Positions 44,419-55,287 are shown, counted from the stretch's first letter. The stretch is DNA of 64,000 nucleotides from CAVVAH01 sp963746175 (GCA_963746175.1 CAVVAH010000004.1:62001-126000), one strand, 5' to 3'. Translations and numbers: made by a program. Notes: generated by a model not told the origin, from the sequence alone.

Positions 44419-45621
44419 ATGGACTTCGCCCCGAGCGCCCGCTCCACCGAGATGCTGGAGCGGCTGCAGGCATTCATGGCCGAGCACGTGCTACCGGCCG
44501 AAGCGGTGTACGCCGAGCAGCGCCGCGAGCTCGCCACGGCCGGCCGGGTGCACGACCTGCCACCCGTGGTCGAGGAGCTCAAGGCGGAGGCGCGCAGCCG
44601 TGGCCTGTGGAACCTCTTCCTCCCCGAGGTCGGTGGGCTCTCGCTGCTCGACTACGCGCCGCTCGCCGAGCTGTCCGGCTGGTCGCCGGAGCTCGCGCCC
44701 GAGGCGATGAACTGCGCCGCCCCGGACACCGGGAACATGGAGGTGCTGCACCTCGTCGGTACCGACGCGCAGAAGAGGCAGTGGCTCGACCCGCTGCTGG
44801 CGGGCGAGATCCGGTCCGGCTTCGCGATGACCGAGCCGGCCGTCGCCTCCTCGGACGCCCGCAACATCGCGACCTCGATCCGCCGCGACGGCGACGACTA
44901 CGTGATCGACGGCCGCAAGTGGTGGACCACCGGCGCGGCCGACCCCCGCTGCGCGGTGCTCGTCGTCATGGGCCGCACCGACCCGCAGGCCGAGCCGTAC
45001 CGCCAGCAGTCGATGGTGCTCGTCCCGATGGACGCGCCCGGGCTGACCCTGGTGCGGTCGCTGCCGGTGTTCGGCTACCACGACCAGCACGGCCACGGCG
45101 AGATCGTCCTCGACGGCGTCCGCGTGCCGGCGGCCAACCTGCTGGGCGCCGGGGGTGACGGGTTCGCGATCGCCCAGCAGCGGCTCGGGCCGGGCCGCGT
45201 GCACCACTGCATGCGGGCGATCGGGATGGCGGAGCGGGCCCTGCGCCTCATGGTCGGGCGGGCCCGGTCGCGCACCGCCTTCGGGCGGCCACTGGCCCAG
45301 CACGGCGTCGTCGCGGCCCAGGTGGCCGAGGCCCGGATGGCCATCGAGCAGGCCCGGCTGCTCGTGCTGAGGACCGCCTGGCTGATCGACACGCACGGCG
45401 TGCAGGCGGCGGCCCCGGAGGTGGCGGCCATCAAGGTGGTGGTGCCGCGGATGGCCTGCCGGGTCATCGACGACGCCATCCAGGTGCACGGCGGGGCCGG
45501 CGTGAGCGACGACGTCCCGCTGGCCGCGATGTACGCCGCCGCGCGCACCCTGCGCATCGCGGACGGCCCCGACGAGGTGCACATCCGCTCCGTGGCCCGC
45601 GCCGAGCTCGCGCGCGACTGA
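44419..45621 (+). CDS. Acyl-CoA dehydrogenase (ACAD11-like)
   Basis: A 400-residue flavoprotein. The substrate- and FAD-binding GFAMTEPAVASSDARNIAT and KWWTTGAADPRC are typical; HHCMRAIGMAERAL and the C-terminal IQVHGGAGVSDDVPLAAMYAAAR complete the family features. Best fit is the ACAD10/11-type enzymes, which complete the sequence started by a hydroxyacyl kinase, as does the gene divergent to it. The ATG at 44419 is chosen from spacing to the -10 hexamer; a longer frame has no support. Confidence 0.9.
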   Translation: MDFAPSARSTEMLERLQAFMAEHVLPAEAVYAEQRRELATAGRVHDLPPVVEELKAEARSRGLWNLFLPEVGGLSLLDYAPLAELSGWSPELAPEAMNCAAPDTGNMEVLHLVGTDAQKRQWLDPLLAGEIRSGFAMTEPAVASSDARNIATSIRRDGDDYVIDGRKWWTTGAADPRCAVLVVMGRTDPQAEPYRQQSMVLVPMDAPGLTLVRSLPVFGYHDQHGHGEIVLDGVRVPAANLLGAGGDGFAIAQQRLGPGRVHHCMRAIGMAERALRLMVGRARSRTAFGRPLAQHGVVAAQVAEARMAIEQARLLVLRTAWLIDTHGVQAAAPEVAAIKVVVPRMACRVIDDAIQVHGGAGVSDDVPLAAMYAAARTLRIADGPDEVHIRSVARAELARD

Positions 45622-45639
45622 CCAGACGTCCCCGGTCGA

Positions 45640-46935
45640 TCAGCGGCGGAGGAGGCCGCGCTTGCGCTTGGGGGCGGGCCGACCGACCAGACCGGCGGCG
45701 ATGCCGGCGAGGGCGCGCCGGGCCGGTGACTCGGGGCTGACCTCGCAGAGCGCCCGGGCCTGCAGCAGGCTCGCGTCCAGGGCGTCGCGATCATCGGGCA
45801 CGAACGCGACGTCGCGGACGCCGGCGTAGCGCTCGAGCGCCTCGGCGAGCTGCGCCTCCGGCTCGCCACCGACCGCGCTCCTGCGGACCCGGTTGACGAC
45901 GACCCGCGGCAGCACACCGGGGGCGGCCTCGCGCAGGCCGGTGATCCCCCGGACGAGCCGCTGCATCCCGACCGGGTCGGCCGACCCGACGGCGAGCACG
46001 ATGTCGGCGGCGAGCAGGGTCGCGACGGTGGCCCCGTTGCGGCGGGGCGCCGCCGTGTCGAACGACAGCTCCTCGTCCTGCTCCAGGCAGAAGCCCAGGT
46101 CGACGACGGTGACCGCCGCGAGGCTACGGGCCAGCTCCCACACCTGCTCGAGCGCGGCCGGCCGCAGCTCGGGCCACCGGTCCGCACGCGAGATGCCGGT
46201 GAGCACCCGCAGGTCGGGCCCCGCGACGACCGCGACCCCGGCCAGGGCCGGCACGTCGAGCTGGCCGTTGTTGGCCAGCCGCGCCGCGGCCGCGAGGCCC
46301 GGGGCCTCGTCGAGGAATCCCAGGACCTGTGCCACGACCCCGCCGTAGACGTCGGCGTCGGCCAGCAGCGTGGGCGTCCCCGCCGCCGCGAGCTCGGTGG
46401 CGACTCCGACGGCGACAGTCGTGCGACCCGGAGCACCGGTGGGACCCCAGACAGCGACCAGCCGGCCGGTGCCCGGCTCGACGACCGGATCGGCCGCGGC
46501 CGGCAGGTCGCCGGCGGGCAACCCGTCCATGGGCCGGCTCCAGGCCGCCGCCGACGGGTCGTCGGCCACCGCCTGCTCACCGAGCGCGGCGGAGACGGCG
46601 GCGGCGATGTCGGCCGGCGGGGCGTCGGCGGCCAGCACGTGCACCACGCCGAGCTGGCGGAGCCGGGTCTCGGCCTGCTCGTCGCCCGGCGTGCACAGCC
46701 CGACGACGGCGACGTGGGCAGCAGCCAGCCGGGACAGCGCGTCCCGGTCGAGGCGGCGGAGCTCGGCCGACAGCAGGGCGGCCCGCGCGGTGCCGGTGGC
46801 CGCGGCCGCCAGCAGGTCGGCGAGGTCGACGCAGCGGCGGACCACGGTGATGCCGGTCGGCGTGCGCTCGAGGCCCGCGACCAGCGCGGCCTCCCAGCTC
46901 GCGCCGGTGACCGCGGTCAGGACGGGGACGCTCAC
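45640..46935 (-). CDS. TadZ/CpaE-like P-loop ATPase
   Basis: A 431-residue protein. An N-terminal receiver-like region without a phospho-Asp is followed by a MinD/ParA-type ATPase. The deviant Walker A is WGPTGAPGRTTVAVG, in which the usual lysine is arginine; later come LLADADVYGGVVAQ and VVDLGFCLEQDEELS (Walker B-like). It lies next to a CpaB-like SAF protein, as TadZ does in Tad pilus loci, and would localise the pilus machinery at the membrane. The main Tad operon is 40 kb away at 2-6.8 kb. The GTG overlaps the end of the SAF gene by 4 bases. Confidence 0.75.
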   Translation of the reverse strand: MSVPVLTAVTGASWEAALVAGLERTPTGITVVRRCVDLADLLAAAATGTARAALLSAELRRLDRDALSRLAAAHVAVVGLCTPGDEQAETRLRQLGVVHVLAADAPPADIAAAVSAALGEQAVADDPSAAAWSRPMDGLPAGDLPAAADPVVEPGTGRLVAVWGPTGAPGRTTVAVGVATELAAAGTPTLLADADVYGGVVAQVLGFLDEAPGLAAAARLANNGQLDVPALAGVAVVAGPDLRVLTGISRADRWPELRPAALEQVWELARSLAAVTVVDLGFCLEQDEELSFDTAAPRRNGATVATLLAADIVLAVGSADPVGMQRLVRGITGLREAAPGVLPRVVVNRVRRSAVGGEPEAQLAEALERYAGVRDVAFVPDDRDALDASLLQARALCEVSPESPARRALAGIAAGLVGRPAPKRKRGLLRR

Positions 46936-47597
46936 GGGCTCGACGACCCCGCGGGCGCCGCGCCGGCGGGCACCTGGGCGACGTAGACGTCGCCGTGGGC
47001 GACGGCGTCGATGAGGTCGGGCACCTGCGCCTCGTCGACCAGCAGCGTCACCCCGGCCTTGGACCCGCTGCCGCCGAAGGCGCTGCCGCCGGACTTCACG
47101 TCCTCGCCGACGGTCACCCCGGACAGCACGAGCTCCGGGGGCGGCGGCGACTCGCCGCTCTGCGACTCGGGCACGACGTAGACGTCGACCACGCGGCCCT
47201 TCTGCAGGCCGGCGACGCCGAACCGGTCGACCTCGATGACGATCCGCCGCTTCTGGCCGCTGTCGCCGTGGGCCACCGCGGACACCGGGAGCAGCTCGCC
47301 GCGGGCGACCGGCCGGGTGAGCACCAGTCCCTCGAGGTCCTGCGACGCCGCGAGATAGCGGCTGGTCGAGCCGGACAGGTTGACCGAGGTGGCCCGGAGG
47401 TCGTCGCCGGTCAGCGGCGTGTCGACGCCGAGGTCACGGGTCACCGACCAGACCTGGACCCGCTGGTCGGCGTCGGCCACGACCTTGGCGCCCACGACGA
47501 CCGAGAGCAGGACGAGCAGGAGCCCGATGAGCAGCCGCGCGTCGAGCCACCGGGCCCGGGACAGGCGCGACGCGCTGGGCGCGGGCAGGTCGGACAC
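46932..47597 (-). CDS. CpaB/RcpC-like SAF domain protein
   Basis: A 221-residue protein with one N-terminal membrane helix (LLIGLLLVLLSVVVGAKVV) and a SAF domain: VWSVTRDLGVDTPLTGDDLRATSVNL and GLVLTRPVARGELLPVSAV. CpaB/RcpC proteins are periplasmic pilus assembly factors. The GTG at 47597 has GGGGGAG seven bases upstream; a longer in-frame start would be antisense to the HTH gene. It is coupled to the TadZ-like gene and divergent from the HTH regulator. Confidence 0.78.
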   Translation of the reverse strand: MSDLPAPSASRLSRARWLDARLLIGLLLVLLSVVVGAKVVADADQRVQVWSVTRDLGVDTPLTGDDLRATSVNLSGSTSRYLAASQDLEGLVLTRPVARGELLPVSAVAHGDSGQKRRIVIEVDRFGVAGLQKGRVVDVYVVPESQSGESPPPPELVLSGVTVGEDVKSGGSAFGGSGSKAGVTLLVDEAQVPDLIDAVAHGDVYVAQVPAGAAPAGSSSP

Positions 47598-47714
47598 GGC
47601 CGGGCTCCCCCTGAGGTCGGACGGACGGCGCGCCCGGGCCGCGAGCACGTCCGGCTGGTCCGGACGGGGCGCCCGCCCATCCTGCCGTACGGCGGCACCG
47701 GCCCCGGCGGCGCC

Positions 47715-47801
47715 GTCCACAGGCGTCTGCCGGAGCGGCCGGCTCCCAGCGCTGTGGACGAGCGTGAGCAACCGCAGGCAACCGCAGGCATACTCGTCGA
47801 C
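47715..47801. promoter_or_regulatory. Promoter region of HTH gene with tandem and inverted repeats
   Basis: GTCCACAG (47715-47722) and CTGTGGAC (47752-47759) form an inverted repeat enclosing CCGGAGC/CGGCTCC. Then GCAACCGCAG is repeated twice in tandem (47768-47777 and 47778-47787), directly before CATACT (47789-47794), a -10 seven bases ahead of the ATG at 47802. A 10-bp tandem unit beside a -10 is a good candidate for autoregulatory binding by the HTH protein. Confidence 0.5.
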
Positions 47802-48071
47802 ATGACTGCTCCCGGCTCCGGACCGCGCTTCCTCCAGCTCGCCGACGTCGCCGAGATCCTCAACACCTCGTCCGCGCAGGTCTACTCGCTGGTGCGCGGC
47901 GGCGACCTGCCGGCGATCAAGATCGGCGGCCGCGGCCAGTGGCGGGTCGAGGCGACCGAGCTGGAGAACTACATCGCGCGGATGTACACCGAGACCCGGG
48001 AGTTCGTCACGACGCACCGGTTCGGCAAGGCCGACGACGGCGAGGACGACGAGCCCGACCGGCCGGCCTGA
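47802..48071 (+). CDS. Excisionase-type helix-turn-helix protein
   Basis: An 89-residue DNA-binding protein. A winged helix-turn-helix of the excisionase/BldC type (FLQLADVAEILNTSSAQVYSLVRGGDLPAIKIGGRGQWRVEATEL) is followed by a charged tail. It lies between the divergent CpaB-like gene and the DUF-type gene downstream; as in other actinobacteria it may regulate the pilus or LysM genes nearby. BldC-like proteins bind head-to-tail direct repeats, and such repeats precede this gene and the LysM gene. Target not proven. Confidence 0.82.
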   Translation: MTAPGSGPRFLQLADVAEILNTSSAQVYSLVRGGDLPAIKIGGRGQWRVEATELENYIARMYTETREFVTTHRFGKADDGEDDEPDRPA

Positions 48072-48092
48072 CCGGTCTGCCGGTCCCGCGCG

Positions 48093-48650
48093 TCAGGGCC
48101 CGCTGCGGACGAGTGCGAGCGCGGCGAACGGCACCGTCCGGACGCCGGTGACGTCGGCCCGCCGGCGGGGCTCGCCGGCGCCGTGCTCGGTCACCTCGAG
48201 GAAGTCGGCACCGACCCGGTCGACGGTCCCGCTCACGACGCTGGCGTCCATGAGCCACACCTGGACCGGGAGGCGGTCCCGCGCGATCCCGCGCAGCGCG
48301 TGCCCGAGCCCGAGCCGGGCGAGCACCTGACCGCCCGACCCGGGCGTCCCGGACCAGGCGCGGAGCCCGGCCAGCGACACCACGGCCGTCGACGGCACGA
48401 GGACCTCGCGCCCGCCCGTCTCGGCGACCAGCAGCCACTGCGACCCGACGTCCACGAGGACGCCGTCGACGGGACCCGCCCCGAGCACCCGGACCACCAC
48501 CGGGTGACCGACCGCGGCCCGGGCCCGGTCCACGAGGGCCAGCTGCGCGGCCTCGCGACGGGTGCGGTCGGCCACCTCGGCGTCCAGCTCGGCCGCCTCG
48601 GCCGCGTCCAGCTGCGCCTCGAGGTCGCGGAACAGGTCGTCCCAGCGCAT
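48093..48650 (-). CDS. Conserved protein of unknown function (SH3/Sm-like beta region)
   Basis: A 185-residue soluble protein. The N-terminal 55 residues form an acidic amphipathic helix (LFRDLEAQLDAAEAAELDAEVADRTRREAA, described here by its span 5-34), and the rest is beta-rich, with two similar strands patterns (VVRVLGAGPVDGVLVDVGSQW and VQVWLMDASVVSGTVDRVGADF). I recognise no characterised family. The ATG at 48650 has GGAGGGG upstream. It converges on the HTH gene with a 21-base gap. Confidence 0.65.
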   Translation of the reverse strand: MRWDDLFRDLEAQLDAAEAAELDAEVADRTRREAAQLALVDRARAAVGHPVVVRVLGAGPVDGVLVDVGSQWLLVAETGGREVLVPSTAVVSLAGLRAWSGTPGSGGQVLARLGLGHALRGIARDRLPVQVWLMDASVVSGTVDRVGADFLEVTEHGAGEPRRRADVTGVRTVPFAALALVRSGP

Positions 48651-48757
48651 CCCGCACCCCTCCGTCGCCGACGCCGGCCACCGGCCCGGCGCTGCGATTC
48701 CTACCTCACCCCGCCCCGAGCGGCCACCCCGGGCCACCGCTTGCCACGCAACAGGGC

Positions 48758-48797
48758 TTGACGAGTACTGAACGCAAGTGTAGAAACGCAAACGCAA
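48758..48797 (+). promoter_or_regulatory. Strong sigma-70 promoter with ACGCAA repeats before the LysM gene
   Basis: TTGACG (48758-48763) and TAGAAA (48781-48786) are separated by exactly 17 bases, the clearest -35/-10 pair in the window. ACGCAA occurs three times at 48772, 48786 and 48792, overlapping the -10 and start; the stretch is strikingly A-rich against 73% G+C. A head-to-tail repeat array of this kind suits a BldC/excisionase-type regulator such as the product of the gene at 47802. Confidence 0.65.
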
Positions 48798-48826
48798 GCA
48801 AAAGACATCATCTGCAGGGAGCCGCC

Positions 48827-49582
48827 ATGAACCAGGGGACCCGGGGCCGGGGGCTCGCCGCCACCGCGCTGCTGCTGGCGGGGTACGCCGCGCTGACCGC
48901 GCTGCTCGGATGGGGCACGCAGGGCGCCCTGGCAGCCGTGCGGGCACCGGGCGCGGCCCCCCTGGACGCCGCCGTAGCCCTGACCGCAGCGCTCGGCGCC
49001 TGGCTCCTGCTCAGCCTGCTCGTCGGCAGCATCGCCGTCACGCTGGTCGCCGCCGCGGTGGCCGGGGTCGGCTCCCGGGCCTACGGCCGCGCGGTCGCGC
49101 TGACCCCGGCGGCCGGCCGCCGCCTGGTCGGCGCCATGCTCGGGCTCAGCCTGGCCGCCGCGCCGCTCGCCGTCGGCCTTCCGGCCGGCGCGGTCGAGCG
49201 CGCCGCCGTCGTCGCCGCCGACCCCGTGGTTCCGCCTGCCGACGGGCTGGCCGTGGGGCTCGACCTCGACCGGCCGGCCGCCACCCCGCCCGCGGGCTGG
49301 TCGCCGGACCGGCCGGCGACCCGCCACCGCCGTGCAGCCGGCAGCGAGGCCGCCGTCCGGCTGGTCGCGACCACCCCGCACGCCGAGCACCGGGTCCTGG
49401 ACGAGGTCGTGGTGCGCCGCGGCGACTCGCTCTGGGACATCGCCGCCCGGCACCTGCGCGACGGGTCCAGCGCCGCCGAGGTCGCCGTCGAGTGGCCCCG
49501 CTGGTACGCCGCCAACCGCGAGGTGATCGGCGACGACCCCGACCTGCTCCGTCCGGGTCAGCGCCTCTCCCCACCTGTCTGA
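48827..49582 (+). CDS. Membrane-anchored LysM domain protein
   Basis: A 251-residue protein with two or three N-terminal membrane helices (LAATALLLAGYAALTALLG; WLLLSLLVGSIAVTLVAAAV), a Pro-rich extracytoplasmic linker, and a C-terminal LysM domain HRVLDEVVVRRGDSLWDIAARHL ... WYAANREVIGDDPDLLRPGQRL that binds peptidoglycan. The ATG at 48827 follows GGGAG. It sits upstream of an Rv3235-family gene, a stable pairing in actinobacteria near secA. It is likely a cell-wall-associated structural or assembly factor. Confidence 0.84.
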   Translation: MNQGTRGRGLAATALLLAGYAALTALLGWGTQGALAAVRAPGAAPLDAAVALTAALGAWLLLSLLVGSIAVTLVAAAVAGVGSRAYGRAVALTPAAGRRLVGAMLGLSLAAAPLAVGLPAGAVERAAVVAADPVVPPADGLAVGLDLDRPAATPPAGWSPDRPATRHRRAAGSEAAVRLVATTPHAEHRVLDEVVVRRGDSLWDIAARHLRDGSSAAEVAVEWPRWYAANREVIGDDPDLLRPGQRLSPPV

Positions 49583-49626
49583 CCCGCCGACGCCGCCGCG
49601 CCCGACCCGCCCTGAAGGAGCCCGCC

Positions 49627-50202
49627 ATGACCGTCACGACCCTGCGCCGCCTGCCCGTCCCGGCCAGCGAGCCGCCGTACGACGACGAGCGCACCGGCCA
49701 CCACGGCGCCCCGGGCGTGCCCGCCGTCCAGGGGACGCTCGCGCTGGCGTTCCTGCTGCCCAGCGGCGTGCCGAGCACTCCCGTGGCCCCGCCCGACCTG
49801 CGGCTGGTGCCGGCGCGGCCGGAGGCGGACGAGGAGGCCGACGCCGTCGACTTCGGGCCGCAGCCCACCGCCACCGCCGACCTGCCGGAGGCCCGCGGCT
49901 GGGCCGGCCGGTTCGCCCAGGCGCTGGTGGAGGTGCTCGCCGGCGACCGCCCGCTCGCCCAGCTGGTGCGCTGGACGACCACCGGCGTCTACGACGAGGT
50001 GGCCGCGCTCGTCGCCGGCCCGGGCGTCGCGCGGCCGGACGCGGCCCGCGGGGTCGTGCGCTCGGTGCACGTGAGCGAGCCGACGGACGGCGTCGCCGAG
50101 ATCTGCGCCCTCGTGCGCCGCGGCGCCCGCTCCACCGCGGTCGCCCTGCGCCTCGAGGGCCTCGACGGCCGCTGGCAGTGCACCGCCCTCGAGCTCGGCT
50201 GA
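49627..50202 (+). CDS. Rv3235 family protein
   Basis: A 191-residue protein. The N-terminal half is low complexity; the C-terminal domain GWAGRFAQALVEVLAGDRPLAQLVRWTTTGVYDEV and AICALVRRGARSTAVALRLEGLDGRWQCTALELG is the signature of the Rv3235 family, a conserved actinobacterial family encoded close to secA. The function is unknown. GAAGGAG eight bases before the ATG supports this start; 44 bases separate it from the LysM gene and they are probably co-transcribed. Confidence 0.85.
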   Translation: MTVTTLRRLPVPASEPPYDDERTGHHGAPGVPAVQGTLALAFLLPSGVPSTPVAPPDLRLVPARPEADEEADAVDFGPQPTATADLPEARGWAGRFAQALVEVLAGDRPLAQLVRWTTTGVYDEVAALVAGPGVARPDAARGVVRSVHVSEPTDGVAEICALVRRGARSTAVALRLEGLDGRWQCTALELG

Positions 50203-50207
50203 CTTTC

Positions 50208-50260
50208 ATGATCCACAACGGATCGGTGGGAAGAAACCGCACAGATCCGGTGTGGATCAT
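50208..50260. repeat. Inverted repeat after the Rv3235-family gene
   Basis: ATGATCCACAACGGATC (50208-50224) and GATCCGGTGTGGATCAT (50244-50260) are reverse complements with one mismatch, around a 19-base loop that contains GAAGAAA. The element begins 6 bases after the stop and lies before the convergent YjbR-like gene, suiting a two-way terminator. It resembles the palindromes at 20003-20075 and 57298-57345 in position and in its GATCCA/TGGATC content. Confidence 0.75.
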
Positions 50261-50292
50261 CGTCGAGGGTGCGGGGGGACGGCTGACGTCGG

Positions 50293-50631
50293 TCAGGCGG
50301 GGCGGTCCTTCTTCGGGAGCTTGGCCACCACGGCGTCGTACGACCAGTCGACCGCCTCGACGAGGTCGTCGTCCGGGATGGCGCCGTCGATGCGCAGCGT
50401 GTTCCAGCCGGACCGGCCGATGTAGGGCATCACCGAGGCGTCGGCCGGGAAGCGGGCCAGCCACTCGTCGGCCTCCTCGCGGGTGGCGCCGCACTTGAGC
50501 CCGACGGACTCGGAGCCCAGGAAGGCGAAGATCTTGGCGCCGACCTTCGCCACCTGGTCGCCCTCCCACGGCGAGTCCGGCCAGGCACCCGGCTTCCCGA
50601 GGCAGTACGCGCGCAGCCGCTCGGGGGTCAC
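50293..50631 (-). CDS. MmcQ/YjbR family protein
   Basis: A 112-residue protein of the CyaY-like fold: CLGKPGAWPDSPWEGDQVAKVGAKIFAFLG, then LKCGATREEADEWLARFP and the C-terminal GRSGWNTLRIDGAIPDDDLVEAVDWSYDAVVAKLPKK. MmcQ/YjbR proteins are small predicted DNA-binding proteins of unclear function. It starts at a GTG 21 bases downstream of secA on the same strand, so it may be read from the secA transcript. Confidence 0.86.
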   Translation of the reverse strand: MTPERLRAYCLGKPGAWPDSPWEGDQVAKVGAKIFAFLGSESVGLKCGATREEADEWLARFPADASVMPYIGRSGWNTLRIDGAIPDDDLVEAVDWSYDAVVAKLPKKDRPA

Positions 50632-50652
50632 CGGGTCACCTCGGCCGGGTTG

Positions 50653-53412
<2,760 letters not shown>

Positions 53413-53614
53413 GCGGGGACTCCTCGAGCGGGTGCGGGTGGCCGGTCGGCCGGGCGCGGTCTGCGCCTCCTGACCAGCCATCGTAGGCGCAGCGGCCTCG
53501 GACCCCCGGGGAACGCCTCGACCACCGCCCGCGTGCCCGGTTGGATGGCCCGGTGCCCTCCCCCGGACAACGGACCCTCACCGGCTCCGGCCCCCTCCCC
53601 GAGGAGCTCGCCTC

Positions 53615-54721
53615 ATGACCGTCGGGCTGCCGGCGTCGTCCCCGGAGCTGGTGGGCGACGGCGTGCTCCTGACGCCCTGGGAGGAGGGCGACCTGCCCGC
53701 GATCGTCGAGCTCGCCGACGACGACCACAGCCGCGCCTTCTCGGCCTCGCTGCGCGACGTCCGGACCGTCGAAGACGCCCGGCGCTGGCTGGCGGACCGC
53801 AGCGGACCGGACCGGGTCGACTGGGCGGTGCGTGACCCGTCGACGCGCGCGCTGGTCGGCCGCAGCAGCCTGCACCACTTCCACGAGACGCCGCGGCAGG
53901 CCGAGATCGGCTACGGCGTGCACCCCGCGCACCGGCGGCGAGGTGTCGCGTCGGCGGTGGTGGCCACGGTCACGCGATGGGCGTTCGAGGAGATGGCGCT
54001 GCGCCGGGTCGAGCTGGTCCACGACGTCGGCAACACGGTGTCCTGCCGAGTGGCCACCCGGGGCGGCTACCTGCTCGAGGGCGTCGAGCGGGAGGCGCTC
54101 GGCTACCCGGACGGCACGGTCGCCGACCTCCACCGGCACGCCCGGCTGGTCACCGACCCGCCCGGGCCGGCCGACGCCGCGCCGCTGCCGCTGGTGGTCC
54201 CGACGCTGGAGGCCGAGGGCGTACGGCTGCGGCCTTGGCGCGACGAGGAGGCCGCGACGTACCTGCGCGGGATGACCGACCCGGTGGCGGCGCACTGGGC
54301 CGCCGGGCACCCACCGGGCGGCGAGGCCGACGCGCTACGGATGCTGGCGCGGTTCCGCCGTCGGGCCCGGGACGGCGCCGGCATCGTGTGGGCCGTCGAG
54401 GAGGACGGCGTGCTCGCCGGGTCGCTCGCGCTGCGCGGCATCAACACCGTCGACTGGTTCGCGAGCGTGGCGTACTGGGTGCTGCCGGAGCTGCGCGGCC
54501 GCGGCATCGCGCCGCGAGCGCTGCGGGCGGCCACGACGTACGGCTTCGAGGTCCTCGGCCTGCACCGGGTCCGGCTGCAGCACGCGCTGGGCAACACGGC
54601 GTCCTGCCGGGTCGCGGAGAAGGCCGGCTTCGCCCTGGAGTCGGTCCAGCGCGAGTCCGTCCTGCTCGTGGAGGGGTTCGTCGACGAGCACGAGCACGTG
54701 CGGGTGAAGGGGGACGTGTGA
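53615..54721 (+). CDS. Tandem two-domain GNAT acetyltransferase
   Basis: A 368-residue protein with two RimJ/RimL-type acetyltransferase domains. Domain 1 (about 1-180) has GYGVHPAHRRRGVASAVVA and domain 2 (about 195-368) VAYWVLPELRGRGIAPRAL; both end with the family helix, LVHDVGNTVSCRVATRGGY and LQHALGNTASCRVAEKAGF. A GAGGAG site lies eight bases before the ATG. The stop overlaps a third GNAT gene (GTGA), so the transcript encodes three similar acetyltransferase domains. Substrates may be ribosomal protein N-termini or small amines. Confidence 0.88.
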   Translation: MTVGLPASSPELVGDGVLLTPWEEGDLPAIVELADDDHSRAFSASLRDVRTVEDARRWLADRSGPDRVDWAVRDPSTRALVGRSSLHHFHETPRQAEIGYGVHPAHRRRGVASAVVATVTRWAFEEMALRRVELVHDVGNTVSCRVATRGGYLLEGVEREALGYPDGTVADLHRHARLVTDPPGPADAAPLPLVVPTLEAEGVRLRPWRDEEAATYLRGMTDPVAAHWAAGHPPGGEADALRMLARFRRRARDGAGIVWAVEEDGVLAGSLALRGINTVDWFASVAYWVLPELRGRGIAPRALRAATTYGFEVLGLHRVRLQHALGNTASCRVAEKAGFALESVQRESVLLVEGFVDEHEHVRVKGDV

Positions 54722-55287
54722 GCCGCATCGAGCACGTGGAGATCGCCGCCGGGGCGTGGCAGCTGCGGCCGCCGTCGGCCGACGAGGCCGCGGACGCGCT
54801 GGCGATGCTGCACGACCCGCTCACCCTGCAGTTCAACCCGGTGCCGCGCGTGGTCGACCTCGCCACCGCACGGGCCTGGTGCGAGAGCGGTGCCGACTGG
54901 TCGGACGGGACGCACGCGACGTTCTCGGTGCGGGACGCCACCACCGGGCGGCTGGCTGGGAACGTCTCGCTGTGGGAGGTGGACCTCGACCGGCACGTGG
55001 CGGCCATCGGCTACCGCACGGCGCCCTGGGCCCGGGGGCAGGGCGTCGCGACGACCGCGGTGGCGGCGTCGGCGCGGTGGGCGTTCGGCGCCCTGGGTAT
55101 CGAGCGGATCACCCTGGCGCACGACCCGGCGAACCTCGCGTCCTGCCGGGTCGCCGAGAAGGCCGGCTTCCGCGCCGAGGGCACCCTGCGCGGCGCGTAC
55201 CGCGCCGACGACGGAACCAGGCACGACGAGCATCTGCACGGCCGGCTCGCGACCGACCCCGAGCCGCGCTCGCTCAGACCCGCCTGA
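54718..55287 (+). CDS. GNAT family N-acetyltransferase
   Basis: A 189-residue RimJ/RimL-type enzyme: IGYRTAPWARGQGVATTAVAASARWAF is the acetyl-CoA-binding region, and LAHDPANLASCRVAEKAGFRAEG the conserved helix, closely similar to domain 2 of the protein encoded just upstream, from which it probably arose by duplication. The GTG overlaps the upstream TGA. Its 3' end overlaps the convergent YcaQ-like gene by 14 bases. Confidence 0.87.
   Translation: MSRIEHVEIAAGAWQLRPPSADEAADALAMLHDPLTLQFNPVPRVVDLATARAWCESGADWSDGTHATFSVRDATTGRLAGNVSLWEVDLDRHVAAIGYRTAPWARGQGVATTAVAASARWAFGALGIERITLAHDPANLASCRVAEKAGFRAEGTLRGAYRADDGTRHDEHLHGRLATDPEPRSLRPA

Noticed and set aside
43236..44582. Minus-strand frame of 448 codons overlapping the APH-like kinase in another phase
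   Set aside because: The kinase frame holds all catalytic motifs; this one is Arg/Ala-rich noise.
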